Part shown: piece after piece, positions 34,794 to 42,683 of the stretch
Layout of the letters: every line of letters begins with the position of its first letter
How positions within the stretch are numbered: position 1 is the first letter of the stretch
Source: Bacteroidales bacterium
Lineage (GTDB): Bacteria; Bacteroidota; Bacteroidia; Bacteroidales; P3
Direction: 5' to 3'
DNA length: 64,000 bases
Assembly (NCBI GenBank): GCA_016292015.1
Contig: JAEEZY010000015.1
Span: 150,526 to 214,525, forward strand
The notes under the pieces: model-generated
What the model was told of the DNA's origin: nothing
Database searches by the model: none
Seen by the model: the letters and a program-made list of their open reading frames with translations, nothing else
Made by a program: the position numbers and the translations under genes

Positions 34794-35456
34794 TCAAAGT
34801 TTCTCTGGCATTCGCTCCAATATCGCCTTAAGGTTACCGAACGAACGCTCGCTCAATTCCTTCCAGAAGTCCATATACTGCGCGAAATGGTCGGGTGTCG
34901 CACCCGGTGTGTCGCTTACGATACGCAGCGACATGAATGGCACCTCCTTAAGGTAGCACACCTGCGCTATCGCCGCCGACTCCATATCTACCGCCAGCGC
35001 GTCGGGGAAGTCCTCTTTTATCTTCTGCAGCGCCTCCTTCGACGTGATGAACTGGTCGCCTGTGCAGGTGAGGCCTCTCTTAACATTCTTTGCCGACCCT
35101 GCCATCGCCGCGTCACACAGCCGGACGTCAGACTCAAACCGCGGCGGCAGCCCCTGCACCTGCCCCTTCTCGTTGCCGTCGCCGCACCATACGTCGTGAT
35201 AAACGGTCTTGTCGGCAACCACGATGTCCATCACCTCGAGCGATTGGTCAATGCCGCCCGCCACGCCGCTGCTTATGATGCATTCGGGACGATGTTCGTC
35301 AATAAGTCGCATGGTGCCAACGGCTGCGTTCACCTTGCCGATGCCGCACCGCGAAAGCACTATCTCGTTGCGGCCCAGCCGCCCGCTGTCGCCTCCCAGC
35401 ATCTCACTGAGCATGCGGTATTCGCTCTCCATTGCTATTATAAGCCCTATCTTCAT
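34794..35456 (-). CDS. mtnN: 5'-methylthioadenosine/S-adenosylhomocysteine nucleosidase
   Basis: 220 residues from ATG 35456 (MKIGLIIAMESEYRML). The open frame continues to 35480, but the -7 box at 35478 overlaps that start. It is a purine-nucleosidase fold: SSGVAGGIDQSLEVMDIVVA, CTGDQFITS, AVDMESAAIAQVCY and LRIVSDTPG are the nucleoside-binding and catalytic blocks, with Glu in DMES and Asp in SDTP. It removes adenine from MTA and SAH in the methionine cycle. It is divergent from the histidine kinase gene. Confidence 0.94.
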   Translation of the reverse strand: MKIGLIIAMESEYRMLSEMLGGDSGRLGRNEIVLSRCGIGKVNAAVGTMRLIDEHRPECIISSGVAGGIDQSLEVMDIVVADKTVYHDVWCGDGNEKGQVQGLPPRFESDVRLCDAAMAGSAKNVKRGLTCTGDQFITSKEALQKIKEDFPDALAVDMESAAIAQVCYLKEVPFMSLRIVSDTPGATPDHFAQYMDFWKELSERSFGNLKAILERMPEKL

Positions 35457-35477
35457 AAGTTGATTATTTTGCATTTG

Positions 35478-35485
35478 CAAAGGTA
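35478..35485 (-). promoter_or_regulatory. -7 box of mtnN
   Basis: Minus-strand TACCTTTG followed by C, an exact TAnnTTTG match, 21 bp upstream of ATG 35456. Confidence 0.7.
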
Positions 35486-35561
35486 CACTTTTTTCGCCAA
35501 ACGTGTCGAAAAAGCTGGTTAGGATATACTGAATTGGCTTATCGTGCGTTATTTATAAATT

Positions 35562-36794
35562 ATGAGACGCTGGTTCATCGTTACCATATCCACCATCTTC
35601 ACCGTCGCCGCGACGGCGCTGGTGTCCATACAGATATGGCAGATTGAGCGTTCGGCGTCGATAAGCGACAGCCTTTTCAACACCAGCGTCACCGACGCCA
35701 TGGACGAGGTCATTCGCAACCTCTCGGCCGACAAACATGGCGAGAACAGCCCGTCGCTCGAGTCGCTCGACTACGACGCACTTGTGACATCGGTCAACGA
35801 GGCTCTGCTGGTCAACGGTGTTGATCTGCTGCCGACGGTGGCGGTAAGTGACATCGGCATGACCTATTTCTACTTCTGCAGCAAGCCGGGGCAGGAGAAG
35901 AAGATGGATGATTCGCCGTTCAAGTACAACATAATCCTCGACGATCGTGGTCAGCCCGCTGACTACTACATCACTCTCTATTTCTCGGACAAGGCGCTCT
36001 ACCTTATGAAGAACAGCAATGTGCTGGTGCTTATGAGTATCATGCTTATCGTCATCATCGCTTTGGCATACCTCACCATCACGCGCAGCATGTACAACCA
36101 ACGCAAGATAGACGAGATGAAGACCAACTTCATCAACAATATGACTCACGAGCTGAAGACTCCCATCTCGACCATACGACTGGAGACCTGCTACCTCGCC
36201 GAGAACATGGACACGCCTGAGTGCGACACAAAGCACCATATTGGGGTTATACACGACGAGAACGAGCGTATGCTGCGGTTGGTGGAGGCTGTGTTGCGCA
36301 ACTCGCGCATGACACGCAAGAAATTCACCCTCAAATATACCGAGATAGACATCAACCGTCTGATAGCCGACGAAGTGCAGCGGGCGCAGGTGCGCCTCTC
36401 CGACGCCAACGGTTCGTCAACCGAGGCCTACACTGCCGAGAAGGTCACTGTTTATGGTGATGCCGACCACCTGTCGAACATGATAAGCAACCTCATCGAC
36501 AACGCCATAAAGTACTCACCCAAGAATCCGACCATTAAGGTGACCACCGCCGTGGAGGGCAAATATGTGCGCATCTGCATTGCCGACAACGGCATCGGCA
36601 TTTCCAAAGAGGACCGCCGCCACATTTTCGAGAACTTCTACCGCGTCTCCACCGGCGACCGCCACGATGTCAAAGGTTTCGGCATAGGCCTGAACTATGT
36701 GCTTCAGGTTGTCAAGGCGCACAAAGGTAAGGTGGGCATAGAGAGCGAGGTCGGTAAGGGCTCCACATTTATCATACGTCTGCCGAGAGCGTAG
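35562..36794 (+). CDS. Sensor histidine kinase (orphan)
   Basis: 410 residues. TM1 (about 5-25) and TM2 (VLVLMSIMLIVIIALAYL, near 155) enclose a periplasmic sensor domain of about 125 residues. No HAMP domain is evident. The H box FINNMTHELKTPIS places the phosphorylated His near residue 195. The N box is NMISNLIDNAIKYSP, G1 is IADNGIGIS, the F box is FENFYRV and G2 is GFGIGLNYV. No response regulator gene is adjacent, so the partner is elsewhere. The signal sensed is unknown. Confidence 0.93.
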   Translation: MRRWFIVTISTIFTVAATALVSIQIWQIERSASISDSLFNTSVTDAMDEVIRNLSADKHGENSPSLESLDYDALVTSVNEALLVNGVDLLPTVAVSDIGMTYFYFCSKPGQEKKMDDSPFKYNIILDDRGQPADYYITLYFSDKALYLMKNSNVLVLMSIMLIVIIALAYLTITRSMYNQRKIDEMKTNFINNMTHELKTPISTIRLETCYLAENMDTPECDTKHHIGVIHDENERMLRLVEAVLRNSRMTRKKFTLKYTEIDINRLIADEVQRAQVRLSDANGSSTEAYTAEKVTVYGDADHLSNMISNLIDNAIKYSPKNPTIKVTTAVEGKYVRICIADNGIGISKEDRRHIFENFYRVSTGDRHDVKGFGIGLNYVLQVVKAHKGKVGIESEVGKGSTFIIRLPRA

Positions 36795-36839
36795 CCCCCT
36801 CGTTCCATACTTGTTGGGCAACTGTAAACCTATGTTTGT

Positions 36840-37580
36840 TTAGTCGCAGGTCTCTTGTCGCTGGCTGTCAATCCTGCGGCACTCGTCTCGATGAAGCAGA
36901 TAATCTTGCCAGCTGGCACCCGTCTCATGGCTGAAAGTGCCGCAGCCGTCCGATTTGGCTTTCTGCCTGTTCTGGTAGCGACGTTTCATCTGTTCGACAC
37001 TGCGGTACTGGTAGTGGCTCACCTCGATGCGTGCCTTCGCCACCAACCCCCACGGATGCGGATAGCGCCAACGGGCAAGCCATAGAAGCAGCGGCGAATG
37101 TCTCATAAAGCGCCTCTCCTCGCGCCGATGCCGCAAAGCATAGCAGATTCTGTCCCTGTCATCCGCAAAGTCGCCACAAAGCAAACCCTCCTCCAAGTCC
37201 TCGTGTGTAATCACATAGTCGTTGCTAATCTTCTTCACCGTGCGGCAATACCACGGCACCTTCGACAGAAAGCCTCGCACATCACCTTTGTAGAACTCGT
37301 CGGCATCCAACCTCACACACCACCAGTCGCCGAGGTGCATCTCGTTTCGGAATGCCTTGAACGCGCGTGCTCTGAGACCGATATGGAACGGCCCCTCATA
37401 CCGCATGAATGGTACTATTTTTGGGGTTTTGGCAGCCATGCGGTTGATTAGTTCCCATGTGCCGTCGGTGCTGCCGTTGTCAATCACCACCACCTTGTCG
37501 CTCCAGCGGCACGCATCGGCCAACGAAAGCCCTACAACATCGGCCTCGTCCTTAACAACCAGCAAACTATAAACCTTCAT
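36840..37580 (-). CDS. Family 2 glycosyltransferase
   Basis: 246 residues, GT-A fold. It begins VYSLLVVKDEADVVG, then VVVIDNGSTDGTWELI and WWCVRLDADEFY, where the DAD carries the metal-binding DxD-type motif. The C-terminal half is rich in basic and aromatic residues. It overlaps the preceding glycosyltransferase by four bases (ATGA), so the two are co-translated. Together they probably decorate a surface polysaccharide or lipid-linked glycan (inference). Confidence 0.87.
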   Translation of the reverse strand: MKVYSLLVVKDEADVVGLSLADACRWSDKVVVIDNGSTDGTWELINRMAAKTPKIVPFMRYEGPFHIGLRARAFKAFRNEMHLGDWWCVRLDADEFYKGDVRGFLSKVPWYCRTVKKISNDYVITHEDLEEGLLCGDFADDRDRICYALRHRREERRFMRHSPLLLWLARWRYPHPWGLVAKARIEVSHYQYRSVEQMKRRYQNRQKAKSDGCGTFSHETGASWQDYLLHRDECRRIDSQRQETCD

Positions 37581-38278
37581 ATACGGTCGCGTTTGTTTAC
37601 AATCTTGAGCCAGTAGTACTTAAGCGGATTGCTGTATTTCAACAACTTCCATGGACGCGACGAGTGTGGCCTATGCAACACTCGGTTGTCCAGCATCAGC
37701 AGGTTGCGGAACCCCATCTTGACCGACTGGTGCGAGATAAACACGTCGTACCACTGCTTGTCGGGATTGAGGCCTTCAAAGGGGAAGGCTTTGAGAAACT
37801 CGTTGGAGAGCAGCGTGCAGCAGAAGCTCAGACGTTTGGTCGTGGACACGGTGCCGCCCTTGAGCTTGCGGGCGTATAGGTAAGGGAAGTTCACCATTCC
37901 GTCGGCGTCCTCGGTGACGGCGGCCACAAGGCCTATCCCTTTCTCTGCCTGCGCCGCCAGCCGGCCGACGGTATCGGGCTTCACCGTCACATCGCTCTCC
38001 ACCACCACCAGGTGGGCGTTTTCCGACAACGCCCTCCGCTGCGCATCCTGTAGCGTAAGTCGGTAGTTGGGCGACGGATGCCTCGTGGCGTCGGCCCAGT
38101 TCACCAGCCGGAAGCCATATTCGGCAGCCAGGGCAGTCAATTCGGCGGTGGCTTCGTCCGAGCTGAAATCATTGTAAACGGTAAAGTCAACACCCTCGGT
38201 ATGCATCACCGCGCGAATGGCGTCGCGCGCGGTATCCATCGAGTCCTTTACCGGCATTATCACATGCAGCTTACACAT
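37577..38278 (-). CDS. Family 2 glycosyltransferase
   Basis: 233 residues. KLHVIMPVKDSMDTA opens a GT-A domain; FTVYNDFSSDEATAEL and HLVVVESDVTVKPDTV provide the nucleotide-sugar contacts and the DxD-like ESDV. The C-terminus ends in a basic stretch. It is the first gene of a two-gene operon with the GT at 36840-37580. Confidence 0.87.
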   Translation of the reverse strand: MCKLHVIMPVKDSMDTARDAIRAVMHTEGVDFTVYNDFSSDEATAELTALAAEYGFRLVNWADATRHPSPNYRLTLQDAQRRALSENAHLVVVESDVTVKPDTVGRLAAQAEKGIGLVAAVTEDADGMVNFPYLYARKLKGGTVSTTKRLSFCCTLLSNEFLKAFPFEGLNPDKQWYDVFISHQSVKMGFRNLLMLDNRVLHRPHSSRPWKLLKYSNPLKYYWLKIVNKRDRI

Positions 38279-38314
38279 GGGTTCAGCAAATAATTATTCG
38301 AGTTGTCTGAGTTG

Positions 38315-38322
38315 CAAAGATA
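38315..38322 (-). promoter_or_regulatory. -7 box of the glycosyltransferase pair
   Basis: Minus-strand TATCTTTG followed by C, 37 bp upstream of the ATG at 38278. Confidence 0.7.
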
Positions 38323-38370
38323 CACAATAAAACCGAAAATGATTATGTGACCGATGGGGTAGGGCCGGGG

Positions 38371-39078
38371 TCAGCCTTCGAAGGTGAAGCTGAACATAAG
38401 GGTTCTTGACTTCAGGTAGTCGGCCGAGCGGCTGTATATGTCGTCGTCCTCGACCCAGAGGTTGATGATGCCGAAGCCTGCTTTGAGGTCGATGGCGAAT
38501 TTCACGTATTTGAGGAAGAAGTCGAGCCCCACTCCTATGGTGTAGTGCACCTCATGCGGGTTGAGTCGCACGATGGCTTCGTCGTTGTTGTTCTTGTTCT
38601 TGCGCAGCGACGAGAAGTCGAACCCGTAGGTGATGCCCCCCGTCACGTATGGGCGGAAGTTCTTCCAGCGCATGGCTCGGTAGCGGAACTCCAACGGTAT
38701 CTCGCCATAGACGCTTTCCACGTTGCGCCGTATGTCGAGATGTGGATGGGCGTCGAAGAAGGCGCTCTCCCACGAATAGCTGAGCTCGCGGTTGATGATG
38801 GTCACGCCTGGCAGCAGCCTCAGGTTGAAGTACTTCCAGATGCGCAGGTCGCCGATGACGGCTATGTGGAAGCCGGCGTTGTAGTACGAGGTGACGCCCT
38901 GCATCGAATCCCTCAGCGCGCTGTTCTCCGAGAACTTCAGGTCGAACTTCGACTGCGTGTAACCTACCTGTATGCCATAGTGCAGCAGCCGTCCGTCGAA
39001 CGAGCTGAGGTTCGATATCTGGCTGTGGGCGGCGATGCCGACACAGAACAGCGTGATTATGAGCAGGATGCGCTTCAA
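38371..39078 (-). CDS. PorT-like outer-membrane beta-barrel protein
   Basis: 235 residues if it starts at TTG 39078, which gives the signal peptide LKRILLIITLFCVGIAAHSQ. The open frame runs back to an ATG at 39189, but that part lies inside ansA and reads as low-complexity noise. The mature protein alternates polar and aromatic strands (LLHYGIQVGYTQSKFDL, FNLRLLPGVTI, RPYVTGGITYGFDF, HYTIGVGLDFF) and ends SRTLMFSFTFEG, the closing strand of an outer-membrane barrel. It resembles the PorT family, which includes a gliding/T9SS component, but this may be a paralogue. Confidence 0.75.
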   Translation of the reverse strand: MKRILLIITLFCVGIAAHSQISNLSSFDGRLLHYGIQVGYTQSKFDLKFSENSALRDSMQGVTSYYNAGFHIAVIGDLRIWKYFNLRLLPGVTIINRELSYSWESAFFDAHPHLDIRRNVESVYGEIPLEFRYRAMRWKNFRPYVTGGITYGFDFSSLRKNKNNNDEAIVRLNPHEVHYTIGVGLDFFLKYVKFAIDLKAGFGIINLWVEDDDIYSRSADYLKSRTLMFSFTFEG

Positions 39079-39106
39079 AATTTTAATTATGACTGATAAC
39101 TGACCA

Positions 39107-40120
39107 CTAGCCCTCCATCTCGCCGCGCAGCGGGGTTTCGAGCATCTTTCTGACTCTTTCGGCGTCGCTGCCGTAGTTGCCGAGCACATGCATCATCTTC
39201 GTGACGGCGGCTTCTATGGTGATGTCGTGGCCGCTGATGACGCCTATGCGCTCCATGTCGCAGCTGGCGGCATACTGCCTCAATTTAACCGAGCCTGCCT
39301 TGCATTGGGTGACATCGATGAGTACGATGCCGCGGTGGATGGCGTCCTGCAGCGAGTTGATGAACCACTCTTCGGTGAGGGCGTTGCCCGAACCGTAAGC
39401 CTCGATTATGGCGCCTTTGAGTCCTGGTGTATGAAGGATGCTGTCAACCAGCTCCTTGGTGATTCCGGGAAACAGCTTCAGCACCGCGATGTGCTCGTCA
39501 AACTGCTTCCACACCTTTAGGGCTCCCTCTGGTTGCGGCATGATGAGGTGTTTCTTATAGGTCATCGTGATTCCCACCTTGGCCAGCGAGGGGTAGTTGT
39601 ACGACTTGAAGGCGTCGAAGTTCTCGGCGCTTACCTTCGTGCTGCGGTTGCCGCGATACAGGCGGTTTTCGAAGAAGACGCACACCTCGGGAATCATCAA
39701 CTCTTTCCCCGCCACAATCTCCAGTGCGCTGATGATGTTCTCTCTGCCGTCGCTGCGCAGCATGCCGAGCGGCAGCTGGCTTCCCGTAAGCACCACAGGC
39801 TTGCCCAGGTTCTCGAGCATAAAGCTCAACGCCGACGCGGTGTAGGCCATCGTGTCGGTCCCGTGAAGCACCAGAAAACCGTCGTAGTGCTGATACTCGC
39901 GTTCTATTATCTCAGCTATATCCACCCACACCTTGGGCGTCATGTTCGACGAGTCGATGATGTTCTCAAGCTGACACGAATCAATCTTGTAGTCGCACAT
40001 TTCCAGCTGAGGAACAGCCTGATATATGCCCTCGAGAGCAAAAGGATGAAGCGAGCCGTCCTTGCCCTGCACCATTCCGATGGTGCCGCCGGTATAGATT
40101 ATCAGAACTTTGTTTTGCAT
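39107..40120 (-). CDS. ansA: Type I L-asparaginase
   Basis: 337 residues. IIYTGGTIGMVQG holds the first catalytic Thr and VLHGTDTMAYTAS the second Thr-Asp pair; GSQLPLG and SDGRENI follow, as in the asparaginase/glutaminase family. There is no signal peptide, so it is cytoplasmic and of the type I kind. It converts asparagine to aspartate and ammonia. A -7 box lies 230 bp upstream. The PorT-like gene follows on the same strand 28 bp downstream. Confidence 0.94.
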   Translation of the reverse strand: MQNKVLIIYTGGTIGMVQGKDGSLHPFALEGIYQAVPQLEMCDYKIDSCQLENIIDSSNMTPKVWVDIAEIIEREYQHYDGFLVLHGTDTMAYTASALSFMLENLGKPVVLTGSQLPLGMLRSDGRENIISALEIVAGKELMIPEVCVFFENRLYRGNRSTKVSAENFDAFKSYNYPSLAKVGITMTYKKHLIMPQPEGALKVWKQFDEHIAVLKLFPGITKELVDSILHTPGLKGAIIEAYGSGNALTEEWFINSLQDAIHRGIVLIDVTQCKAGSVKLRQYAASCDMERIGVISGHDITIEAAVTKMMHVLGNYGSDAERVRKMLETPLRGEMEG

Positions 40121-40204
40121 CGGTTATGTATTGAACACCATATAGTAACGAGTCAACCACTCTTTTATTTTCTCAGAAAACTTTATAATTGTTAAAAACT
40201 CTAC

Positions 40205-40248
40205 TGGTAGTAAGGTGGGCGTTGGTAGGGAGCGAGGTGGTAGGTGAT
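40205..40248. repeat. G-rich 11-bp periodic tract
   Basis: Four consecutive 11-mers beginning TGGTAGTAAGG, TGGGCGTTGGT, AGGGAGCGAGG and TGGTAGGTGAT keep a GG doublet in phase. It lies in the ansA leader and resembles the array at 56809. Confidence 0.5.
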
Positions 40249-40349
40249 CTATTCGTTGTTTGATAGTCAATGCTTTAAGATTAGCAGTAAAGTTGTGAGT
40301 GCTGATTTTTAAGTAGTTGCAGAACAAGTGCCGACCACCGATTCGACTG

Positions 40350-40357
40350 CAAAAGTA
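40350..40357 (-). promoter_or_regulatory. -7 box upstream of ansA
   Basis: Minus-strand TACTTTTG followed by C. It would give ansA a 5' leader of about 220 nt containing the G-rich 11-bp tract. Confidence 0.55.
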
Positions 40358-40440
40358 CAAACACATGATTGCGGTTTACGAATGGTGTTGACATTTTTAA
40401 CAATTTTCAAGAAATAGCTCGAATTTGCCGCCTGCTTATG

Positions 40441-40525
40441 TGTCATTAAGTGTCAAATGTCAAAATGTCAATAAGGATTTTCGATGATGGATGTTCGGGG
40501 CGTTACAGTTACAGTTGTTACAGTT
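40441..40525. promoter_or_regulatory. Clustered short direct repeats upstream of the cassette promoter
   Basis: TGTCA occurs at 40441, 40451, 40458 and 40466, and TTACAGTT at 40503, 40509 and 40518. The second cluster ends 13 bp before the -33 box at 40538. This density suggests operator sites for a regulator (inference). Confidence 0.45.
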
Positions 40526-40537
40526 CAAAATACACCA

Positions 40538-40569
40538 TTTGCAACATAACAAAAAAGGTAGTATCTTTG
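40538..40569 (+). promoter_or_regulatory. Promoter of the AT-rich cassette
   Basis: TTTG at 40538-40541, 20 bp, TATCTTTG at 40562-40569: an exact Bacteroidota promoter. The expected transcript start near 40577 leaves a leader of about 225 nt before ATG 40804. Confidence 0.85.
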
Positions 40570-40653
40570 CACCCATAAATCAAAACAATTATGACATAAC
40601 GCAATCACATAGATAAAGACATAATTTAGAAGCGTTTTTGCTTTTCTTTGTTG

Positions 40654-40760
40654 AAACTGAAATCGGCAATTTTAGTTCTTTACTACTTCAAGAAAGGGGA
40701 TCGCTCACGGCACCGTGAGCTTTCTTGTTCAGTAGTAAAGGTTTTGCCGAACCTCAGTTT
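40654..40760 (+). ncRNA. 107-nt rod-shaped hairpin in the 5' leader
   Basis: Five collinear stems pair: AAACTGA/TCAGTTT, TCGGCAA/TTGCCGA, CTTTACTAC/GTAGTAAAG, CAAGAAA/TTTCTTG and GCTCACG/CGTGAGC, a total of 37 bp closed by a GCAC tetraloop. The internal loops are short except for a left-side bulge GGGGATC. It has no T-run and so is not a terminator. It ends 43 nt before the 393-residue gene. A regulatory leader or a separately processed RNA are both possible. Confidence 0.8.
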
Positions 40761-40803
40761 AGACAAAAAGTCTCACGGATAACTTATTTATTACTAGAAT
40801 CGT

Positions 40804-41985
40804 ATGCAAATGGAACTATCAGAAGAACAAAAAAAAGAAGTCGAGCAAAGATTGAAATCAATGTGGGGAAATTATGAAGACAAACAAGTGGTAACATCAA
40901 AAAAAGTAGAAACTCTCACACAAAAAGTTGATGACTTACCTGAATTCGTAGTTCAAACCAACGAGAATTTCGAAAGAATCACATCAATAAAGAACAAAAA
41001 GGATATCATTTTCTTAATAGTTGCAACAGCTTTACAAATAACTAGACAATTAATAATCGACAAATACAAAACAAGACTTTCTGATCAAGATGCAGCAAAT
41101 AACACACTAGGACACAACAATGGTGAATATTCGAACAGGTCAAGACGGTATTATGCAACCATTGAAGAAATGGAAACTAATCATGTTTCATTTGACTGTT
41201 TTGCCAAAGAGCCTGGAATTGCCAGTGACCCCAACAGAAATCCATCACTTAGTGGATTTAATCATAGATTTAAGGCGTTAGGACATGACCCTATTTTAGG
41301 GTTGATCTTTGGTACGGCAAATGTGATGACTAATACCGTAACTGTTGCAAAGGGTGGTTTGTTGCTAAGTACCTATCATGTTCATACCGGATTGGGACAT
41401 CGTTTAGGTACAGAATTTTTCACTGATAAAATAGATGCACGAGCTAGTACCGCTTTAATGTTCGAGAAAATTGCAGAGCGAATAAAAAATGAAGGATTGC
41501 TACCAGTAGCTGTTGCAATGAAAAAAACTATAATTCATCAACTATCTGATGTCCGAACGAAACAAAGTCTACCAGTACCTTTTCTTTCCTACATTTCTCC
41601 GAATATTGCTCGTAATGCTGCGAATCTAGGAATTGATCAATTAAACATAAAACTTTTTACAAAAGAGGCTACCCTATCGCTACTAATCAACAAAATGATA
41701 GAGATGATCCATACATGGGCATATGATGAAAATAAAGACGGTCCTTTTGAGTTGTACAAGGCTAGAACCACACAAATATTATACTATTCAAACCTTTTTT
41801 CAACAAGTAGCAATTTGTTAATTGCTTTTGTTCGTTTTGCAATGGGAGACATGAATGCATTTAGTAAAATTGACTATGGTGGAACTGTAGTTACGTTTTA
41901 TCATTTACTCAATGATCCCATAAGTATAGCTAAAATTCAGGAGGATTTTCTATTGTCTAATATTGAGAAACATTTTGAAGTATAA
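40804..41985 (+). CDS. Unknown AT-rich accessory protein, possible membrane segment
   Basis: 393 residues; I do not recognise the family. An N-terminal charged helical part (1-60) is followed by one hydrophobic stretch (IIFLIVATALQITRQLII, about 70-87), which may be a membrane helix. The middle has FNHRFKALGHDPILGLIFGTANVMTN near residue 157, the most motif-like part, then a second His-rich patch THVHTGLGHR-like (YHVHTGLGHRLG, about 197). The rest is helical. The start at 40804 could shift two codons to the next ATG. Base composition is far more AT-rich than flanking ansA and the M16 gene, which suggests recent transfer. It is 58 bp upstream of a small membrane protein gene. Confidence 0.7.
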   Translation: MQMELSEEQKKEVEQRLKSMWGNYEDKQVVTSKKVETLTQKVDDLPEFVVQTNENFERITSIKNKKDIIFLIVATALQITRQLIIDKYKTRLSDQDAANNTLGHNNGEYSNRSRRYYATIEEMETNHVSFDCFAKEPGIASDPNRNPSLSGFNHRFKALGHDPILGLIFGTANVMTNTVTVAKGGLLLSTYHVHTGLGHRLGTEFFTDKIDARASTALMFEKIAERIKNEGLLPVAVAMKKTIIHQLSDVRTKQSLPVPFLSYISPNIARNAANLGIDQLNIKLFTKEATLSLLINKMIEMIHTWAYDENKDGPFELYKARTTQILYYSNLFSTSSNLLIAFVRFAMGDMNAFSKIDYGGTVVTFYHLLNDPISIAKIQEDFLLSNIEKHFEV

Positions 41986-42043
41986 TTCAATTAATGAATG
42001 AACAAATAAATGAACATATAGTCTAACCCCAAAAAAGAAAAAC

Positions 42044-42340
42044 ATGAAAGACGTCAAAATCGATCCGTTAACAGCAATAATTATTATTATACCAACTCTT
42101 ATAGTTGGTGGAATCGTAGGCGCAATAACTATGGCGATTGTCAAAAATAGGGTATTCAAGGAACTTCTTAAGAAACATGATAAAGAAACAGCAGAGAGAA
42201 TGGCTAAAGAGTTTAAGGCTCAACTGAAAAAAATAAAGGAAGAATACGAAGGGGATAAAGAAGAAATGGCAAAACAAATGCAAATGTTATGCAACGAGTT
42301 TGGGGTTGACCCCGCTAAAGTATTTAAAACAAAAAAATAA
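42044..42340 (+). CDS. Small membrane protein with cytoplasmic coiled coil
   Basis: 98 residues. One strong hydrophobic segment (AIIIIIPTLIVGGIVGAITMAIV, about 11-33) is followed by a highly charged helix (KKHDKETAERMAKEFKAQLKK and on) and a short basic end. There is no recognised family. It follows the 393-residue gene with no terminator between them, and shares its AT-rich composition. A palindromic terminator ends the unit at 42428. A partnership with the upstream protein is inferred. Confidence 0.68.
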   Translation: MKDVKIDPLTAIIIIIPTLIVGGIVGAITMAIVKNRVFKELLKKHDKETAERMAKEFKAQLKKIKEEYEGDKEEMAKQMQMLCNEFGVDPAKVFKTKK

Positions 42341-42393
42341 CAAGTAGTAATGGTGAACGAGCTAGGAAATTGTTATTAGAAGGGATGTATATA

Positions 42394-42428
42394 CCCGTTG
42401 TGCCGGATTTCCGAATCCGGCACTTTTT
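42394..42428 (+). terminator. Palindromic REP-like element acting as terminator
   Basis: GTGCCGGATT and AATCCGGCAC pair around TCCG, then TTTTT. With the preceding CCCGTT this 30-bp block recurs inverted at 53587-53616 with three mismatches, so it is a dispersed element as well as a likely terminator. Confidence 0.85.
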
Positions 42429-42432
42429 ATTT

Positions 42433-42450
42433 CGGGATTTTGCAATCCCG
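42433..42450. repeat. Second small palindrome
   Basis: CGGGATT and AATCCCG around TTGC, 10 bp after the REP-like element. The two have the same design (GGATT/AATCC arms, 4-nt loop). Confidence 0.65.
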
Positions 42451-42585
42451 ACCTCCACGACGAATCCGTTCCGTATGGTTAATGGGTTGATTGTGTGTGG
42501 AGGATGTACACAAAGAAAACAATTTCGCAAAATGTGTATCGCAAAATGTGAAATTTTCTTTGCGGTATCGTTTTCAAGCACTTCC

Positions 42586-42622
42586 CCATTACGAAAATTA
42601 CGTAACGGAATTTCCGTAATGG
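42586..42622. repeat. 37-bp imperfect palindrome
   Basis: Arms of 17 bp starting CCATTACGAAAATT and ending TTTCCGTAATGG agree at 15 of 17 positions around a TAA centre. It lies about 60 bp upstream of the M16 -7 box; it may be an operator or a decayed mobile end. Confidence 0.7.
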
Positions 42623-42683
42623 AAAAACCTGTTTTTAATTTATTGAATGTCGGGTTTTGTAATCTTTTCTCATTTTTTCTTCG

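Noticed and set aside
40577..42340. Retron (hairpin RNA followed by a protein gene)
   Set aside because: The protein has no reverse transcriptase motifs such as YxDD, and no msr/msd branching signal is visible.
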